Shown here piece after piece: positions 23,147-30,909 of a stretch of 64,000 bases of DNA. The stretch's first letter is position 1. Each line of letters opens with the position of its first letter. This DNA comes from Streptomyces sp. R41 (GTDB taxonomy: Bacteria; Actinomycetota; Actinomycetes; Streptomycetales; Streptomycetaceae). The position numbers and the translations under genes are program-made. The DNA lies in contig NZ_CP163443.1 in NCBI RefSeq assembly GCF_041053055.1, positions 9,531,001 through 9,595,000 on the forward strand. The letters run 5' to 3'. Below the pieces are notes generated by a model. That model saw only the letters and a program-made list of their open reading frames with translations, was not told the DNA's origin and ran no database searches.

Positions 23147-24147
23147 TGCGTCTCGTGTATCACCCGGCAGGCCATGACGAGGAGCTACGCGTAGCCCTGG
23201 TCGAACTGGAAGCAGGGCGCTGGAGAACGGCGCGGCAACTGCTGTTGGAGACGGGCACGCACTGGACGCTGCGAACGTCACGCACTCAGTTGCTGGCAGT
23301 GGCAGCCGCCCGATCGGATGTGGTCGGTGTCTGGCTCACTGAAGAGCCCGATAACTACGACGCCCAGCTGATGGCTGTTCGTGTTGCCGTCGAGCGGGCG
23401 TTGCGTGCGCACCGCCAACAGCACTCACAAACCTTGGAGTTCGAGATGAGGGCGCGGCGCGCGGCGCTGCTGGCAGCTCGTCGCGCGCCGTACGATCCGG
23501 TGCCGTGGGTGTGTCTGGTGGCCTTGGCGCAGATCGACACACAGCAACTGCGGCGCGAACACCGCGTGATGTCCGCTGAGCCGATGCTGCCGAGCGGTCC
23601 GTGGGGGCTGCTCTACGAGGTCAATCAGCGTGATCCGTACAACCGCGAGGCCTACCATCGCGTGCTGCAGTTCATGCTCGCGCTCGACGGTCTGCGGGCT
23701 TCCTCTCTGGCCGCGGTCGTCGACTTCGGCTGGTCAGTGGCGGGGCAGCGGCCCGTCGGCTCGCCACTCCTGCTTCTGCCTGCGTACGCGCAGATCGAGC
23801 AGCGTCGGGCCCGGGTGGATCCGTTGTGGCGGCGGCAGTGGGCCGAGGACCCTGCGCTCAGCTACACGCTCAACGCGTTCCACGACTGGTTCCGGAAGGC
23901 GCCCCCTGGGCTGCGTTCGGTGGCCGATCTGAACCATCTTGCATTTGCGCTCTGGGCAGGCAACCAGTACCTGGAAGCAGCCGAGGTCTTCGAGGCGATG
24001 GGTCCGTACGCGGCGCGTGAGCCCTGGGCCTCGGTGCACGAGGGCGCCGCGGCGGCAGACCCCGGTGAGGCGCTACTCCTTCGTGCACGCGCCGAGTCCC
24101 TCTCTTTCGCCCGCAATCACTCGCCACGCGCCGGGCCGCACCCGTGA
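23146..24147 (+). CDS. Hypothetical helical-repeat protein
   Basis: Encodes 333 residues from ATG 23146. It is strongly alpha-helical with alternating Ala/Leu/Arg-rich helices; the N-terminal half (ELRVALVELEAGRWRTARQL) and C-terminal half (LNHLAFALWAGNQYLEAAEV) look like TPR-type helix pairs. There is no catalytic motif, signal peptide or membrane segment. I do not recognise a family name. It directly follows a small membrane protein gene and a coupled short ORF, and is followed by the permease operon, so it may be a cytosolic scaffold or sensor. Codon use is typical of a real Streptomyces gene. Confidence 0.7.
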   Translation: MRLVYHPAGHDEELRVALVELEAGRWRTARQLLLETGTHWTLRTSRTQLLAVAAARSDVVGVWLTEEPDNYDAQLMAVRVAVERALRAHRQQHSQTLEFEMRARRAALLAARRAPYDPVPWVCLVALAQIDTQQLRREHRVMSAEPMLPSGPWGLLYEVNQRDPYNREAYHRVLQFMLALDGLRASSLAAVVDFGWSVAGQRPVGSPLLLLPAYAQIEQRRARVDPLWRRQWAEDPALSYTLNAFHDWFRKAPPGLRSVADLNHLAFALWAGNQYLEAAEVFEAMGPYAAREPWASVHEGAAAADPGEALLLRARAESLSFARNHSPRAGPHP

Positions 24148-24231
24148 TCGCTATCCATGCTCACCCAGTCTCTGGGTTGGCATGAACTCGTCCATCAGCC
24201 CGGTCATCCGCATCCCTATGGAGGTTGTTCA

Positions 24232-25767
24232 GTGTCCCGCTTAGCTCCAAACCACCGTGCCCCGCACCAGAAATCCGATGACGCGTACCTGCGGGAGCTG
24301 GGTTACGAGCCCGTCCTGACTCGCCGCATGGGACCGTTCGGGAACTTCGCGATCTCCTTCAGCGTCATCAGCGTCCTGTCCGGCTGCATGACCTTGTACG
24401 GCTTCGGCCTGAACACCGGCGGCCCGTCCGTGATGCTGTGGGGCTGGATTGCCGTCGGCGCCATGGTCATGTTCATCGGCGCCGGACTTGCCGAGGTAAC
24501 CTCCGCCTATCCAACCTCCGGGGCGCTGTACTACCAGGCGGAGCAGCTCGGCGGCCGTAAGTGGGGCTGGTACACGGGCTGGCTGAACTTGCTCGGCCTG
24601 CTCGGCGCGATAGCCGGAATCGACTACGGAGCCGCGCTGTTCACCGGCGCCTTCCTGAACCTGCAGTTCGACTTCGCGCCGACGCCGGGCAAGATCATGG
24701 TGATCTACCTGTGCATCCTCGCCCTGCACGCCACGCTGAACCTGTTCGGAGTCCGGCTGGTCAGCTTCCTCAACTCCGTCAGCGTCTGGTGGCATCTGGG
24801 CGGAGTCGCGGTGATCGTCGGTGCACTGGCGATCGTGCCCTCCCACCACCAGGGCGCTGGCTTCGTGTTCGGCGAGTTCGTCAACAACACCGGCTGGACC
24901 AGCCCCATGTACGTGGCGGTCATCGGTCTGCTGTTGGCCCAGTACACGTTCTGCGGCTACGACGCGTCAGCGCACTTGTCGGAGGAGACGACGAACGCGC
25001 AGGTGTCCGCGGCCCGCGGCATCATCCACTCGATCGGCTGGTCGTGGCTGGCCGGGCTCGTGCTGCTGGCGGGGCTCACGTTCGCCATCCAGGACTACGC
25101 GGGCACCGTGGACAGTGCGACCGGGGTTCCGCCGGCGCAGATCTTCCTCGACGCGCTGGGGTTGGCCGGGGCGAAGGCGCTGCTGCTGGTCGTCATCATC
25201 GCCCAGCTGTTCTGTGGCAACGCCGAGACCGCCGCCGCCAGCAGGATGGTGTTCGCCTTCTCCCGTGACGGGGCACTGCCCGGCTCCCAGTTGTGGCGGC
25301 GAGTCGATCGGCGCACTGGCACTCCGCGTAACGCGGTGTGGCTGGCCATCGTCTGCGCGGGGGTCCTGGCGCTGCCGAGCATGTACAGCCCAACGGCGTA
25401 CGCGGCGATTACCAGCATCAATGTCATCGGCATCACGCCCGCTTACGCGATCCCGATCTATCTGCGTATCCGGCATCGGAACAAGTTCCGGCCCGGCCCG
25501 TGGAACCTGGGCCGGTGGGGTGTGCCGGTCGGCACGATCGCTGTCATCTGGGTGGTGTTCGTGACCGTCTTGTTCTGCCTGCCGCAGTCCCGTCCCGAGG
25601 GTGGCGCGCTGTTGTCCGTCGACACGTTCAACTACGCACCGATCGCCCTGATCTCGGTGCTGGCGCTGGCCTGGATCTGGTGGCGGATCAACGGCCGGCG
25701 CTCGTACGAGGTGCCCGCCCAGACCTTCGAACGGCCGGGCAGCGCGTACGAGGACGAGGTTGTCTGA
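24232..25767 (+). CDS. APC-family amino-acid permease
   Basis: The start is GTG 24232, 7 nt after GGAGG, giving 511 residues. About twelve membrane segments are visible, beginning MGPFGNFAISFSVISVLSG (~40), with the APC hallmark GLAEVTSAYPTSGALYYQAE (~90-109) and YDASAHLSEETTNA (~245), which match the GABA/amino-acid permease branch. It imports amino acids or polyamine-like amines by proton symport. Its stop overlaps the ATG of the glutamine synthetase-like gene, and the pair resembles polyamine or ethanolamine utilisation units (permease plus gamma-glutamylation enzyme). Confidence 0.92.
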   Translation: MSRLAPNHRAPHQKSDDAYLRELGYEPVLTRRMGPFGNFAISFSVISVLSGCMTLYGFGLNTGGPSVMLWGWIAVGAMVMFIGAGLAEVTSAYPTSGALYYQAEQLGGRKWGWYTGWLNLLGLLGAIAGIDYGAALFTGAFLNLQFDFAPTPGKIMVIYLCILALHATLNLFGVRLVSFLNSVSVWWHLGGVAVIVGALAIVPSHHQGAGFVFGEFVNNTGWTSPMYVAVIGLLLAQYTFCGYDASAHLSEETTNAQVSAARGIIHSIGWSWLAGLVLLAGLTFAIQDYAGTVDSATGVPPAQIFLDALGLAGAKALLLVVIIAQLFCGNAETAAASRMVFAFSRDGALPGSQLWRRVDRRTGTPRNAVWLAIVCAGVLALPSMYSPTAYAAITSINVIGITPAYAIPIYLRIRHRNKFRPGPWNLGRWGVPVGTIAVIWVVFVTVLFCLPQSRPEGGALLSVDTFNYAPIALISVLALAWIWWRINGRRSYEVPAQTFERPGSAYEDEVV

Positions 25768-27191
25768 TGACCGCGCCCTCCTCCAACAACGGGTCCGTTG
25801 CCCGGCTCACCACCACGCCTACGCCCGCTCCGCGCGGTCGTTCCGAAGGTCAGCTCTCTGTCACTTACCTGCGGAACCTGGTCAAGGCAGGGCGGATACA
25901 GACGGTGCTGCTGGCCCTCCCCGACCTGCAGGGGCGGCTGAAGGGGAAGTGGTACGACGCCCGGCACTTCCTCAAGCACATCGCCCACGGCGGAGCCGAG
26001 TTCTGCGCCTACGTGCTGGCCACGGACATCGACATGAGCCCGGTGTCCGGCTTCGCGCTGGCCTCGTGGGAGACCGGCTACCAGGACCTGGCCGTCAGCC
26101 CGGCCCTGTCGACGCTGCGGACGCTGCCGTGGATGGAGGGCACCGCCGTCGTGCTGGGCGATGCTGTGCACCACGACGGCACGTCGATCGCGGTCGCACC
26201 GCGCCAGATCCTCCAGGGGCAGATGACCCGGCTGGCCGCGCACGGCCTCCACGTCAAGGCAGGCCTGGAAACCGAGTTCGTGCTCTACCAGGGCACCTAC
26301 GACGAGGCCGCCGAGGCGGGGTATCAGGGCCTGAGGCCGCTGGCGGCGGAGAACTTGGACTACGCCCTGGATCACTCTCCGGCAGCCGCCCGGTTCTTCC
26401 GCCGCCTTCAGCGTGCGCTCGCGGGGGCCGGCTTTCCCATGGAGGCGATCAAGACGGAGGGGGCTCCCGGGCAGGTGGAGGTCACCTTCCCCTACGGCGG
26501 CGCGCTCACCGCCTGCGACGGGCACCTGCTCTTCAAGCACGCGGTCCGCACTCTCGGCGCCCGAGCGGGTCTGGCGCCCACGTTCATGGCGGCTCCGGAA
26601 ACCGGTGTGCACAACGGTCTACACCTGCACGTGTCGCTATGGAAGAACGGCATCAGCCAGTTCAAGGAGCCCGGCGGCGGACTGTCGCAGATCGCGCGCC
26701 AGGCCATCGCTGGACTCGTCCATGCCTTGCCGGAGTTGGCCCTGCTGTACGCGCCGAACGTCAACTCCTACAAGCGGTTCGTGCCCGGCTCGTTCGCGCC
26801 CACCACGATGAGCTGGGGCTACGACAACCGCACCTGCGCCGTCCGCGTTGTCGGCCATGGCGAGAGCCTGCATCTGGAGATTCGTGTACCGGGGGCGGAC
26901 GCCAACCCGTACCTGGCCCTGTCGGCGGTCCTGGCGGCCATCGATCACGGCATCGAGCAGCAACTCACCCCCGGTGCGGCCGAGACCAGCAACGCCTACA
27001 CCACGGGCGGCACCGCGGTGCCGCCCACGCTGCAGCAGGGGCTAGCCGCCTTCCAGCACAGCGCCATCGCGGAGAAGGCGTTCAGCGCCGACGTGGCCGA
27101 GCACTACGCCCACCTCGCCCAGTTGGAGATCGACCACCACCACCGCCTCGTCACCGATGCCGAACGGCACCGGTGGCTGGCCCGCGCCTGA
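25767..27191 (+). CDS. Glutamine synthetase-family ligase (gamma-glutamylamine type)
   Basis: Encodes 474 residues from an ATG overlapping the permease stop. The N-terminal beta-grasp domain (~30-120) has LPDLQGRLKGKW. The catalytic domain shows ETEFVLY (~170), HNGLHLHVSLW (~285), NSYKRFVPGSFAPTTMSWGYDNR (~330-352) and LEIRVPGADANPYLALSA (~370-387). Its tight coupling to an amine/amino-acid permease, and a sequence unlike GlnA1, point to the GlnA2/3/4-like group that gamma-glutamylates polyamines or ethanolamine. ATP-dependent ligation is firm; the amine substrate is inferred. Confidence 0.88.
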   Translation: MTAPSSNNGSVARLTTTPTPAPRGRSEGQLSVTYLRNLVKAGRIQTVLLALPDLQGRLKGKWYDARHFLKHIAHGGAEFCAYVLATDIDMSPVSGFALASWETGYQDLAVSPALSTLRTLPWMEGTAVVLGDAVHHDGTSIAVAPRQILQGQMTRLAAHGLHVKAGLETEFVLYQGTYDEAAEAGYQGLRPLAAENLDYALDHSPAAARFFRRLQRALAGAGFPMEAIKTEGAPGQVEVTFPYGGALTACDGHLLFKHAVRTLGARAGLAPTFMAAPETGVHNGLHLHVSLWKNGISQFKEPGGGLSQIARQAIAGLVHALPELALLYAPNVNSYKRFVPGSFAPTTMSWGYDNRTCAVRVVGHGESLHLEIRVPGADANPYLALSAVLAAIDHGIEQQLTPGAAETSNAYTTGGTAVPPTLQQGLAAFQHSAIAEKAFSADVAEHYAHLAQLEIDHHHRLVTDAERHRWLARA

Positions 27192-27220
27192 CCTACCCCC
27201 TGAAAGGATCTCCGGTTCCC

Positions 27221-27718
27221 GTGAGTGCCCGACCGGCCCGCCCGCCCGCGACGCTTCCGCTGACACCCGCACAGCTCCGGATTACCCAGAGCGTCGCGGA
27301 CGGCGAGAGCACCGACGCGATTGCCACCAAGTTGTCCATCACCGTCGGCACGATCAACGTGCAGCTGAAGCACTGCGGACAGAAGCTCGGCGTGAGCGGT
27401 CGGGCCGCGGTTGTCCACGCCTGCTTCGTCACCGAGCAACTCCGGCGCCCCGAGACGGCCGCCTTCCCGGAGGCCTTCTCAGCCGCGGAGGTCAAGACGT
27501 GGCGGATGGTCGCGATCGGTGCGACGTCCCAGGAGTTCGCGGACCGGGCCTGCATCAGTCGTGACAGCGCAGTGAGGCGGGTCCGGGCGTTGCGGGCGCG
27601 CGTCGCAGCGCAGAACGACCCGCACCTGGTGACGCTCGGCTGGAGCTATCAGGTTCTCGACGAGTCGCTGTCCGAGATGGCCTCCGGGACGGTCCTTCGC
27701 GTCCCCGCCCGCAGATGA
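27221..27718 (+). CDS. LuxR-type HTH regulator
   Basis: Starts at GTG 27221 with GAAAGGA upstream and encodes 165 residues. A GerE/LuxR helix-turn-helix is at the N-terminus (LTPAQLRITQSVADGESTDAIATKLSI, ~15-41, then INVQLKHCGQKLGV). A second HTH-like segment is near the C-terminus (AIGATSQEFADRACISRDSAVRRVRAL, ~105-131 in part). There is no receiver or ATPase domain, so its activity signal is unknown. It follows the permease/ligase pair by 29 bp and is probably cotranscribed; it may regulate amine use or the downstream operon. Confidence 0.8.
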   Translation: MSARPARPPATLPLTPAQLRITQSVADGESTDAIATKLSITVGTINVQLKHCGQKLGVSGRAAVVHACFVTEQLRRPETAAFPEAFSAAEVKTWRMVAIGATSQEFADRACISRDSAVRRVRALRARVAAQNDPHLVTLGWSYQVLDESLSEMASGTVLRVPARR

Positions 27719-27840
27719 CCAGCTCAGACCGCGTTGTCAGTGGCCTTTGGCAAGCTACCCACCCACACGAAGACACCGAGCGCATTCAATCCGTTACCCA
27801 AAGTGGCGTGCGGGCTGCTCGGCGAGCCGAAGGGCGCACC

Positions 27841-28734
27841 GTGACCGACATGCCTGGCGCACTCCACCAGCTGGTGGAGTCGGTGACCGACACGTACACC
27901 GTGGTCGCCGAACACCCCCGGCCCGGCGACATCCGGCCGTCCGTCTGGGAAGTGATAGGACCCGGCGGCGAACGGTGGTATGCCAAGCAACACGCCGGCC
28001 CGAAGCTCCATCGACGCGAGGTCGACGCATACCAGAACTGGACCGTCGCCTTGGGCGCCGACCGTACGCCCGAGCTGGTCGCAGCGGACACGCAGACGCG
28101 CACCATCCTGGTCACCGCCGTTCCCGGCCGCAGCCTCGACACACTGCGTCTGCCGGCCGAGCAGGAACGTGCGGCTTATAAGCAGGCCGGTGAGGTGCTC
28201 GCCCGGCACCACACCGCGGCAGCCGATGAGCCCACGCCGGAAGCGACGGAGGAGGCGTGGGACGAGGCAGTCGCCGAGCTGCTGGACCGCACGGCGATGT
28301 ACGTGCCGGAGCACGACATCGCGATGGTGCGCACGCTCGCCAAGGAAGCTCCCCCGTGCCTTCCCCAGGTGGCGGCGCACGGCGACTACATGCCCAAGAA
28401 CTGGATGTGGGAGGAGACCGAGCAGCGGCTGCGGATCATCGACTTCGAGCGGGCTGAGCTGCAGCCCGCCGTCTACCGGGACCTGAGCCGTCTGCGCTAC
28501 CGGATCCTGCACCACCACCCCGACCTCAACGCTGCCTTCCACCACGGATACGGCCGTCCCCTCACCAAGGAAGAGCAGGTCGCGTGCCGGGCATACGGGG
28601 CACTGGATGCTCTGGACTCATTGGACTGGGGGATCAAGCACCGCGACATCGGCCTGGTCGACGAGGCGCACACCATGCTGGAGAACCTGCGCCTGGAGAA
28701 GGGCAAGAGCGTGTGGGGCGGGTGGCGCGCGTGA
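27841..28734 (+). CDS. APH-fold phosphotransferase
   Basis: I start at GTG 27841 (GAAGGGC upstream), giving 297 residues; a longer frame from 27715 has no good ribosome site. It has N-lobe lysine region WYAKQHAGPK (~41), catalytic loop AAHGDYMPKNWMW (~178-190) and IIDFERAELQPAVYRDLSRL (~200-219), an APH/CotH-like kinase pattern. The stop overlaps the GTG of the next gene (GTGA). It starts a tightly coupled operon with a methyltransferase/kinase chimera, a Nudix hydrolase and an ABC exporter, so it may phosphorylate an intermediate or product of that unit. Substrate unknown. Confidence 0.8.
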   Translation: MTDMPGALHQLVESVTDTYTVVAEHPRPGDIRPSVWEVIGPGGERWYAKQHAGPKLHRREVDAYQNWTVALGADRTPELVAADTQTRTILVTAVPGRSLDTLRLPAEQERAAYKQAGEVLARHHTAAADEPTPEATEEAWDEAVAELLDRTAMYVPEHDIAMVRTLAKEAPPCLPQVAAHGDYMPKNWMWEETEQRLRIIDFERAELQPAVYRDLSRLRYRILHHHPDLNAAFHHGYGRPLTKEEQVACRAYGALDALDSLDWGIKHRDIGLVDEAHTMLENLRLEKGKSVWGGWRA

Positions 28735-30389
28735 ATGCCTTCGCCGGATCCTCCGCCTACTACCGGCGCTTCCGCCCGGGTATTCCAGTCGCTGTCGCCG
28801 CCCTCCTCGACCAGGCTGCGCCGACAGACACTCCGCGGCGCCTTCTGGACATCGGTACCGGCCCGGGACTCGTTGTTCAGGCGCTCTTGCCGTACTTCGA
28901 TGACCTGATCGCGGTCGATGCCGAGGCAGCGATGCTCACGGAGGCCGAAGCCCTGCTCCGTCCTGCCCTCGACACCGCCCACCAGTTACAACTCCGTCAC
29001 GCGCTCGCAGAGGACTTTCTGCCGCCGGAGGGATGGCAGCCGCATCTCGTCACCTGTGGCCGTGTCTTCCACTGGCTGAACCAGCCCCGTTTCCTCGACC
29101 GACTCAGCGAGTACATGGCACCCGACGGGGTGGTCGCGGTCTTCAGCGACCACAGTCTGTGGACCGCCGACAGTCCGTGGCAGCAGGCCGCCCGCGAGGT
29201 CGTCCAGGACTTCCTCGGCGAGCAACGGAGAGCCGGCGACGCCGCCTTCAGCACTCCAGGACCGCCGTACGAGGAGGTGCTCCGTGGCTTTCACCGTCCT
29301 CAGGGCACGCCGCCCCTCCGCAGACGAAGGCCAGTGATCCCTATGGACGAAGCCGAGCGGGGCGCGGCGTTGACCGCTGACGTGCTGGAGGACCGGTACG
29401 GGCTCGTCGTCGACGTCGTCGAACCGGTGCACATGGGCACGGACACGATCAACCGGCGAGTCCTGACCACTCACGGGCTCCGGCTGTTCGTCAAGCAGTA
29501 CCCGTCGATGGACGACTTGGACGCGGCGGGCAACGCGTGGGACATGTCGGAATATTGCCGAGCCGCGAAGCTACCCGTTCCGCGCGTGTGGCCTGACGCC
29601 GACGACAACCTGGTCACCATCGCGGAAGGCAGCGCATGGGCCGTGGTCGACGAGGCTCCCGGCCGGGTGACCACGTCGGCCATGACGGTCACCCTCGCCG
29701 AACACATCGGCGCGGTGATGGGGCGCATGCACCGTGCGCTGGCCGCGTACCCGCTGCCGAAGCGTGTACAGCAGACCCGCTGGCGGACCGAGCCCGTCGA
29801 GGATGCTGTAGCGAAGTGCGACATGGTGATGGCCAGAGCCACGCGGCAAGGCCACGACCGTCTTGACGAATTGCGTGTCGACCTCGACCAGCGGCGTGAG
29901 GACTTGCGCACCCACGTCAACCGGCTGCGGGCACAACTGCCCGAGTCGCTGGTGGACCAGGCTCTGCACGCGGATCTCACCCGCACCAACCTGATCACCC
30001 TCGCCGATGCCGTCACCGGCATCATCGACTTCCGCTGCGCCAGGGCGATGCTGGCCTGGGAGCTGGGGAGAGCGGCGCTCGACCCGCGCACTGTCGCTAC
30101 CAGCAACGAGTGGGTGGCTTGCGTCCTGGCCATGGTGGGTGCCTACCGCTCGGAGCACCCCAGCCTCCCGCTGCGGGAGGTCCGGGCGTGTGCCCGGATC
30201 ACGCTGCTGTACATGCTGTTCAGCTTCTACGGCGCCACCACCGCGGAGTACGACCTGCCTCGGGAGGCGGAAGCGGATCTGAAGCGGCACTGGAGCGAGC
30301 GGCAGATCGCCATCCGCCGCCTGCTCGGCGACCTTGAGGGCCTCGAAGGCGCGCTCACCGGCCTCGGGGCGAGCGGAGGCACGTCGTGA
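28731..30389 (+). CDS. Methyltransferase-APH kinase fusion
   Basis: From GTG 28731 the frame encodes 552 residues in two parts. Residues ~1-185 are the front of a class I SAM methyltransferase: YRRFRPGIP, motif I LLDIGTGPGLV (~38-48), DAEAAMLTEAE and CGRVFHWLNQPRFL. The usual C-terminal ~70 residues of such an enzyme are missing. Residues ~205-552 are an APH-type kinase: LFVKQYPS, ALHADLTRTNLITL (~410) and GIIDFRCARAMLAWELGRAAL. An ATG at 29343, where the kinase part begins (MDEAERGAALTADVL), looks like an old independent start. It could be a deletion fusion or an authentic two-domain protein. No frame break separates the parts. Confidence 0.78.
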   Translation: MNAFAGSSAYYRRFRPGIPVAVAALLDQAAPTDTPRRLLDIGTGPGLVVQALLPYFDDLIAVDAEAAMLTEAEALLRPALDTAHQLQLRHALAEDFLPPEGWQPHLVTCGRVFHWLNQPRFLDRLSEYMAPDGVVAVFSDHSLWTADSPWQQAAREVVQDFLGEQRRAGDAAFSTPGPPYEEVLRGFHRPQGTPPLRRRRPVIPMDEAERGAALTADVLEDRYGLVVDVVEPVHMGTDTINRRVLTTHGLRLFVKQYPSMDDLDAAGNAWDMSEYCRAAKLPVPRVWPDADDNLVTIAEGSAWAVVDEAPGRVTTSAMTVTLAEHIGAVMGRMHRALAAYPLPKRVQQTRWRTEPVEDAVAKCDMVMARATRQGHDRLDELRVDLDQRREDLRTHVNRLRAQLPESLVDQALHADLTRTNLITLADAVTGIIDFRCARAMLAWELGRAALDPRTVATSNEWVACVLAMVGAYRSEHPSLPLREVRACARITLLYMLFSFYGATTAEYDLPREAEADLKRHWSERQIAIRRLLGDLEGLEGALTGLGASGGTS

Positions 30390-30490
30390 CGATCCAGCAG
30401 CTTTCAACTGCGCTGAACGAAACGTCTGATGAGCAACAGTCTCAACTGCACACGGCACACAGGGGGACGTCTTGGCGTATCAAACAGTGA
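30386..30490 (+). CDS. Short ORF bridging two operon genes (34 aa)
   Basis: GTG 30386 overlaps the stop of the fusion gene (GTGA) and opens a 34-codon frame beginning MTIQQLSTALNETSDEQQSQ. It ends at 30490, inside the first codons of the Nudix gene in another frame. It is hydrophilic with a basic tail (RGTSWRIKQ). It could be a small peptide product or a translational bridge carrying ribosomes across the 82-bp gap. No family is recognised. Confidence 0.35.
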   Translation: MTIQQLSTALNETSDEQQSQLHTAHRGTSWRIKQ

Positions 30491-30909
30491 TCGGCCTGCA
30501 CCTGGTAATCATCCGTAACCAACGTGTGCTGCTTGGCTTCCGTACGACTCCGAAGTGGGCGAACAGGATGTGGCATCTGCCCGCGGGCGACCTGGAAGAA
30601 GGCGAGTCGTTCCTCGCGGGGATGGCCCGTGAGGCAAAGGAAGAACTCGGCATCGCCATCAGCGAAGGCGATCTCGAACTGATCCACACTCTTCACCACC
30701 GCGACGCCGACGACGGCCCCGGTCGCATCCAACTCTTCTTTTACCCCCACAAGTACAAGGGGGACATCGTTAACAACGAGCCCACGAAATGCGACGAGTT
30801 GCGCTGGGTTCGCCTCGATGATCTGCCAGAGGACATCGTTCCGTACGCGGTGACCGCGCTCGACGGCATCCTGGCCGGGCGCCGCGTGTTGGTGGAGGGC
30901 TGGAGCTGA
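30472..30909 (+). CDS. Nudix hydrolase
   Basis: Encodes 145 residues from TTG 30472, preceded by AGGGGGA. The Nudix box is complete: GDLEEGESFLAGMAREAKEELGI (~39-61) fits Gx5Ex7REUxEExGU. Such enzymes hydrolyse nucleoside diphosphates linked to another moiety, including sugar nucleotides and damaged nucleotides. The stop overlaps the ATG of the ABC exporter gene (ATGA). Nudix enzymes adjoin kinases and exporters in several Streptomyces accessory operons; its target here may be a nucleotide-linked intermediate, but no motif resolves this. Confidence 0.9.
   Translation: MAYQTVIGLHLVIIRNQRVLLGFRTTPKWANRMWHLPAGDLEEGESFLAGMAREAKEELGIAISEGDLELIHTLHHRDADDGPGRIQLFFYPHKYKGDIVNNEPTKCDELRWVRLDDLPEDIVPYAVTALDGILAGRRVLVEGWS

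Noticed and set aside
25760..27718. 652-codon open frame on the plus strand
   Set aside because: Out-of-frame shadow of the glutamine synthetase-like gene, whose motifs and coupling to the permease are clear.
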